This document shows, piece by piece, positions 60,566 to 64,000 of a stretch of 64,000 nucleotides of DNA (position 1 is the first letter of the stretch; each line of letters starts with the position of its first letter). Made by a program: the position numbers and the translations under genes. Source of the stretch: Hyphomicrobiales bacterium (GTDB taxonomy: Bacteria; Pseudomonadota; Alphaproteobacteria; Rhizobiales; Beijerinckiaceae); the NCBI GenBank assembly GCA_027484655.1, contig JAIXSM010000027.1, positions 62,001-126,000 of the forward strand, read 5' to 3'. Under the pieces are notes generated by a model. That model ran no database searches, was not told the DNA's origin, and worked only from the letters and a program-made list of their open reading frames with translations.

Positions 60566-60710
60566 GCGCAAAAAAAGCCGGTCGAAGCAACGCTCCGACC
60601 GGCTATCGCCCACTCCTCGCGGAGTGACCAGAACGTTCCGCTCCCAGGGGGGCTGGGGGGCTGACGAAGTCCAGGAACAGATGCTCTGACCCAAGAGGCG
60701 ACTACGAACA
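60566..60710 (-). ncRNA. Candidate small RNA between prmC and DUF2794
   Basis: A gene-free 413-bp gap (60427-60839) contains, read on the minus strand, consecutive hairpins ending in a strong terminator: a stem closed by GTTCC/GGAAC (60678-60674, 60639-60635) around a C-rich CCCAG-CTGGG hairpin, a perfect CACTCC-GCGA-GGAGTG hairpin with a GNRA loop (60626-60611), then the terminator. No plausible ORF or upstream minus-strand gene explains it. The 5' end is only estimated. I recognise no RNase P, tmRNA or SRP hallmark; a 6S-type RNA is not excluded. Confidence 0.55.
60570..60604 (-). terminator. Intrinsic terminator of the small-RNA candidate
   Basis: On the minus strand AGCCGGTCG pairs with CGACCGGCT (stem extended inside by AGC/GCT) and is followed by seven T. 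Confidence 0.9.
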
Positions 60711-60839
60711 CAATCGTCGGCGATCCGGGCGCGCATTCGGCCTAATCCCGGCGAAATTGCGAATGCGCGGGAAATGTTGTGATGGCCCTATTGATGTCCG
60801 CCCGAAGGCGCCCGAACATCAAGCTGAGCAGGAGCCGCG

Positions 60840-61268
60840 ATGCGGGACAACGAGCAGGGCAAGGTTGAGGGCGCGCACGTGTTCCCGGATGAATCCAGCG
60901 GGTCCGTCGTGTCACTTCACGCGAGGCGAACAGCTTCGCAGCCGGGGCCCGCTCATGCCTCTGCGCCGCACGCCAGCGTCGTCACCTTCGATCGTCGCGA
61001 GCTGAGCCAGATCTTACAGCTTTACGGGCGCAAGGTCGCCGCAGGCGAGTGGCGCGACTACGCGCTCGACTTCACAAAGAAGCGCGCGGTGTTCTCGATC
61101 TACAGGCGTACGTCCGAGGTTCCCCTGTTCCGGATCGAGAAGGATCCCTCGTTACGTCAAAGACAGGGCGCCTACTCGGTGGTGGCGTCCACGGGCGCCG
61201 TGCTTCGGCGCGGACAAGATTTGGCGCGCGTTATTGCTGTGCTGGAAAAGCCCACCCGAGTGATTTGA
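60840..61268 (+). CDS. DUF2794 protein
   Basis: A 142-residue protein with a disordered first third and a conserved DUF2794 core (about 45-140: FDRRELSQILQLYGRKVAAG and RRTSEVPLFRIEKDP). The family is almost restricted to alphaproteobacteria and has no known function. ATG 60840 follows AGGAGCCGCG, a strong ribosome-binding site. Confidence 0.9.
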   Translation: MRDNEQGKVEGAHVFPDESSGSVVSLHARRTASQPGPAHASAPHASVVTFDRRELSQILQLYGRKVAAGEWRDYALDFTKKRAVFSIYRRTSEVPLFRIEKDPSLRQRQGAYSVVASTGAVLRRGQDLARVIAVLEKPTRVI

Positions 61269-61290
61269 CCGGCCGATGGCGCGAGCGCCA

Positions 61291-61319
61291 AAGAAAAAGG
61301 AGGAGCGCGAGGCTCCTCC
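61291..61319 (-). terminator. Intrinsic terminator after the Bax1-I gene
   Basis: On the minus strand GGAGGAGC pairs with GCTCCTCC, followed by TTTTTCTT. A second palindrome, TGGCGC-GA-GCGCCA (61277-61290), precedes it on the plus side and may serve the convergent DUF2794 gene, though it lacks a T-run. Confidence 0.88.
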
Positions 61320-61342
61320 CGTAGCAGCGTCGGAATGAACGC

Positions 61343-62083
61343 TTACTCTTCCCGCGAACCTGTCAACGCCAGGATGAACTGGAACATGTTGATGAAGTTC
61401 ATGTACAGCGAGAGTGCGCCCATCAGGGAAGACTTCTGGAGCAGCTCACGGTCGCCAGCCAGATAGTCGTAATCCTGCTTCAGACGCTGGGTGTCCCACG
61501 CCGTCAGGCCGGCAAAGATCAGCAGACCAACGAGGCTGATGGCGAAGCCGAGCACGCCAGACTGAAGGAAGATATTGAGGATCGAAGCCACGACCAGACC
61601 GATCAGGCCCATGATCAGGAACGAACCCATCCCGGACAGGCTGCGCTTCGTTGTATAGCCGTAAAGGCTCAGGCCGCCGAAAGCGATCGTCGTCACGAGC
61701 AGCGCGTTCACGATGCTGCCGACCTTGAACACAAGGCCGATCCAGCCCAGGGAGAGCCCCATGACCGCAGCAAACGCCCAGAAGGTGCCGAGCAGCGAGC
61801 TGTAACTCATGCGCTCGAAGCGCCAGGACAGAACGAACACGAACGCAAGCGGGGCAAGCATGACAACCCAGCGCAGGGGCGTCTGGTAGATAGCCTGCAC
61901 GAGCGGGTTCGTGCGACCCAGCATGAAGATGCCGACGGCCACGAGCGCCGATATGGCGAGCGCGATCGTCATGTGGTTGTAAATGCCGAGCATATACGAA
62001 CGCAGGCCCTGGTCGTACTCAGCCGACCTGGCTACGCCTGCGGAACCCCAGCGGGCCGTCGCGTTGCGATCATAATCGGACAT
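61343..62083 (-). CDS. Bax inhibitor-1 family membrane protein (YccA-like)
   Basis: A 246-residue integral membrane protein with seven hydrophobic segments and the BI-1 region GALSLYMNFINMFQFIL near the C terminus. E. coli YccA of this family modulates FtsH; other members leak calcium. The actual role here is unknown. ATG 62083. Confidence 0.93.
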   Translation of the reverse strand: MSDYDRNATARWGSAGVARSAEYDQGLRSYMLGIYNHMTIALAISALVAVGIFMLGRTNPLVQAIYQTPLRWVVMLAPLAFVFVLSWRFERMSYSSLLGTFWAFAAVMGLSLGWIGLVFKVGSIVNALLVTTIAFGGLSLYGYTTKRSLSGMGSFLIMGLIGLVVASILNIFLQSGVLGFAISLVGLLIFAGLTAWDTQRLKQDYDYLAGDRELLQKSSLMGALSLYMNFINMFQFILALTGSREE

Positions 62084-62121
62084 GGTTCCCTCACGTCATT
62101 GTGGGGCTCTGATGCCCCTCT

Positions 62122-62138
62122 ACCGAACCGGGTTCGGT
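62122..62138. repeat. Perfect inverted repeat in the leader of the Bax1-I gene
   Basis: ACCGAACC-G-GGTTCGGT, a 17-bp palindrome with a 1-nt centre, lies between the candidate -10 and the ATG. Candidate operator. Confidence 0.6.
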
Positions 62139-62151
62139 CGGCGACTGTCTC

Positions 62152-62181
62152 ATAATATGCGGGGTGCGAGGCCGCGCACAA
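62152..62181 (-). promoter_or_regulatory. Candidate Bax1-I promoter
   Basis: TTGTGC (62181-62176), 18 nt, TATTAT (62157-62152). The -35 lies inside an inverted repeat CGAGGCC...GGCCTCG (62167-62188). Confidence 0.55.
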
Positions 62182-62264
62182 GGCCTCGTGGGACCGCTAG
62201 GCTCAATAAAATCAATAATGTAACAAACCCGGATAACTCAATACGTAGTTCTACTGCGGTTCTT

Positions 62265-64000
62265 TCATGGCGATCTGAGCCGATCCGCTGGACTTTCGCC
62301 CAGAACTTTCCATGTGCCCGCGAGCCCCAGCACGATGGTGACGGTAAGCCCCAGCAGGAGCACCCCTAAGGCGACGCCCAGCGGCAAGGTGAATTCGTCC
62401 AGTTTCATGACTCGAATGAGGACCCCGTAAGCCGCGAGGGAGCCAGCGATGAGCGCGAGCAGGCTGGTCGCCGCGCCAACCAGTCCATACTCAAGCGCGA
62501 AGGCGCGCACGAGGCGACCCCTGTCCGCGCCAAGGGTCTTGAGGACGACAGCGTCGTAGATGCGGGCGTTCTGGCCGGCCGCGATCGCTCCCGCAAGCAC
62601 GAGCATGGATGCGATGAGCGCGAGTGCGGTTGTCGCGCGCAAAGCGAACCCGAGCTGTCCTGTGATGCGGGAGACCGCCTCGAGCGTCTCGCGCACGCGC
62701 ACGCTCACGACCGTTGGGTAAGCTTCCGCCACAGCTCGCAAGAGACGACTTTCGTCCGCTTCCTTCGTGCCGCCGTTCAGGCTCGCGGTGGCCAGAAACA
62801 TATGCGGAGCGCCTGCGAATGTGTTCGGGCTGAAAACGAAGACGAAGTTGATTCCCATGCTGCGCCAGTTGACGCGGCGCAGGTTGGCAACTTCCGCCCT
62901 GATGTTTCGGCCAAGCACGTTCACGGTGAGCTTGTCTCCCACGCCAATCCCCAGCCCGGCGGCGACCTCGGCCTCGACTGAAACGAGCGGCGTTCCTGAG
63001 TGGTTGCGGTCCCACCACTTTCCGCTTGGGAGTACGGATCCTCCCGGCGCTTCAGAGGCGAACGTGATGCCGCGGTCACCCTCCAGCACCCATGCGGCGT
63101 TTTCTTTCGCCTTGATCTGGTCTGCGGGAACATCGTTGACCGCCAGCAGTCGTCCCCTCAGGAATGGAACCTTGTCAAACTGCGCGTCGCCAGCTGTTTT
63201 GGTGATGAACGCTTCAAACTCCGCCGCTTGCCGCGACGGGATATCGATGAAGAAGAAACTTGGCGCGACCCCGTTCGCACCCTCTCCGATTTGCCGCTTC
63301 AGGTTCGTTTCAATGATCGACAAGGTCACGAGAACGCTTAGGCCAAGGCCAAGTGACATTGCGAGCGGCTGGGTCACGCCGCCTGGTCGCGCGATGTTTG
63401 CGATTGCATAGCGCAACATCGGCGCCCGGGAGCGCGGCGCCCGCCGCACCATGAACAGGAGGCCGGCGATGAAGATCCGTAGGACAGCATATGCGCCGGC
63501 TGTGGCGACAAGGTAGATCATGGTCAGGCGCCGCTCGGTCGAGGCGCCGTACACCGTGGCCAGGAACACGACGACCGCCAGCAGCGTCAGGGCGATGTAT
63601 CTGAAGCGCAACTTGCCGATTTCGTCGGGCGCTCTCTGCCTGTAGAGCGCTGTAACCCCGACGTCGTGTGCCCGTCCGAGGGCAGGTAAGGAGAAAACAA
63701 GCGCAATCAGCAAACCGTAGAGCGCGCCCAACGCGAGCTGGCCGGGGTGCACTGCCGGCGTAAAGGGTAGCGGGATTACACCTTGCAGCACCAGATTGAG
63801 TGCGAACGGCGTGAGCGCGCCGATGGCGCAGCCGATGAATGCCCCGAACAAGGCGGCGAAAAGAACCTCCGCCAGCGCGACCAGGAACACGTAACCCCCG
63901 CTTGCACCAAGCGCTTTCAGCGTGGCGAGGTCTGGCCTGCGTCTGTCCACAAACGCTCGAACCGCGTTGCCGACGCCGACCCCGCCGACGACGAGCGTTG
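62265..64000 (-). CDS. ABC transporter permease, FtsX-like (partial)
   Basis: At least 578 residues of a large FtsX/MacB-type permease whose N terminus lies beyond the right edge. It has several membrane segments and the conserved VGGVGVGNAVRAFVDRRRPDLATLKALG turn, given here as the region at about 63880-63990. Similar proteins (YbbP type) pair with an ATPase and a TesA-like esterase. The partner genes would be beyond the edge. Substrate unknown. Confidence 0.9.
   Translation of the reverse strand, partial: TLVVGGVGVGNAVRAFVDRRRPDLATLKALGASGGYVFLVALAEVLFAALFGAFIGCAIGALTPFALNLVLQGVIPLPFTPAVHPGQLALGALYGLLIALVFSLPALGRAHDVGVTALYRQRAPDEIGKLRFRYIALTLLAVVVFLATVYGASTERRLTMIYLVATAGAYAVLRIFIAGLLFMVRRAPRSRAPMLRYAIANIARPGGVTQPLAMSLGLGLSVLVTLSIIETNLKRQIGEGANGVAPSFFFIDIPSRQAAEFEAFITKTAGDAQFDKVPFLRGRLLAVNDVPADQIKAKENAAWVLEGDRGITFASEAPGGSVLPSGKWWDRNHSGTPLVSVEAEVAAGLGIGVGDKLTVNVLGRNIRAEVANLRRVNWRSMGINFVFVFSPNTFAGAPHMFLATASLNGGTKEADESRLLRAVAEAYPTVVSVRVRETLEAVSRITGQLGFALRATTALALIASMLVLAGAIAAGQNARIYDAVVLKTLGADRGRLVRAFALEYGLVGAATSLLALIAGSLAAYGVLIRVMKLDEFTLPLGVALGVLLLGLTVTIVLGLAGTWKVLGESPADRLRSP

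Noticed and set aside
60428-60736. Minus-strand ORFs of about 90-100 codons upstream of prmC
   Set aside because: They run through stable hairpins and the T-run terminator, and their peptides are low-complexity and resemble no known family.

Overview
The window is a high-GC, densely packed bacterial chromosome segment. It reads as an alphaproteobacterium of the Hyphomicrobiales (Rhizobiales). The evidence is the gene order (metK, phrR-like, lnt, corC, ybeY, phoH, miaB; hslVU beside hisB-DUF2628-hisHAFE-coaA; Tim44-MltA-Smr-Xre; leuS-lptE-holA against parB), families almost confined to this class (DUF2628, DUF4167, DUF2794, HemJ, a Tim44-like protein, a CenR-type regulator) and CtrA-type boxes. 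No phage, transposon, integrase, CRISPR or defence genes were recognised. Sixty-seven protein genes (two cut by the window edges) and one tRNA are called.

Layout. (1) 1-10.4 kb, all minus strand: metK (cut), regulator, lnt, corC, ybeY, phoH, miaB, rimI, tsaB, nfuA, usp, trpS. (2) 10.5-18 kb: hslU/hslV on the minus strand, divergent from the plus-strand histidine operon that ends in coaA; a PfkB-type kinase converges on it. (3) 18-24.4 kb: Xre, Smr, MltA and Tim44 on the minus strand, secB on plus, then dnaQ, coaE, maf and ppsR on minus. (4) 24.4-24.8 kb: an AT-rich gap with CtrA boxes and DnaA-like boxes, from which transcription diverges. This is the probable chromosomal replication origin. 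(5) 24.8-32.3 kb, plus strand: hemJ, rho, mnmE, mnmG, rsmG, parA, parB, with two perfect parS sites. (6) 32.3-42 kb: holA, lptE, leuS, yggS, an L,D-transpeptidase, a CenR-like regulator, lolA and ftsK, with a consensus CtrA box upstream of ftsK. (7) 42-50 kb: amtB/glnK, a UbiH-like monooxygenase, Trm112-like, Lon-N, thioredoxin, tRNA-Gly, ppa, metW/metX. (8) 50-64 kb: hisC-tyrC-chaC, plsC, ftsEX, clpB, DUF4167, prmC, a candidate small RNA, DUF2794, a Bax1-I protein and a cut ABC permease.

How it fits together. The centre is an origin/segregation neighbourhood: the putative origin, parS, ParA/ParB and, 17 kb away, the FtsK translocase carry signals of one cell-cycle circuit (CtrA, DnaA, possible CcrM GANTC methylation sites). 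Around it lie core modules for histidine synthesis, tRNA modification (MiaB, TsaB, MnmE/MnmG), envelope biogenesis (Lnt, LolA, LptE, MltA, L,D-transpeptidase, FtsEX, PlsC), protein quality control (HslUV, ClpB, SecB, thioredoxin) and methionine/SAM synthesis (MetX, MetW, MetK).

The most informative non-coding features are the origin, the parS pair, the ftsK CtrA box, a possible sigma-54 site at glnK, a structured terminator-ended intergenic transcript near 60.6 kb, and two related palindromic elements at convergent gene ends. I see no clearly new multi-gene system. Genes that I remember as usual neighbours (aroE, hemE, fur, prfA) are absent from their expected places. TTG is the inferred start of several genes, often overlapping the upstream stop codon.
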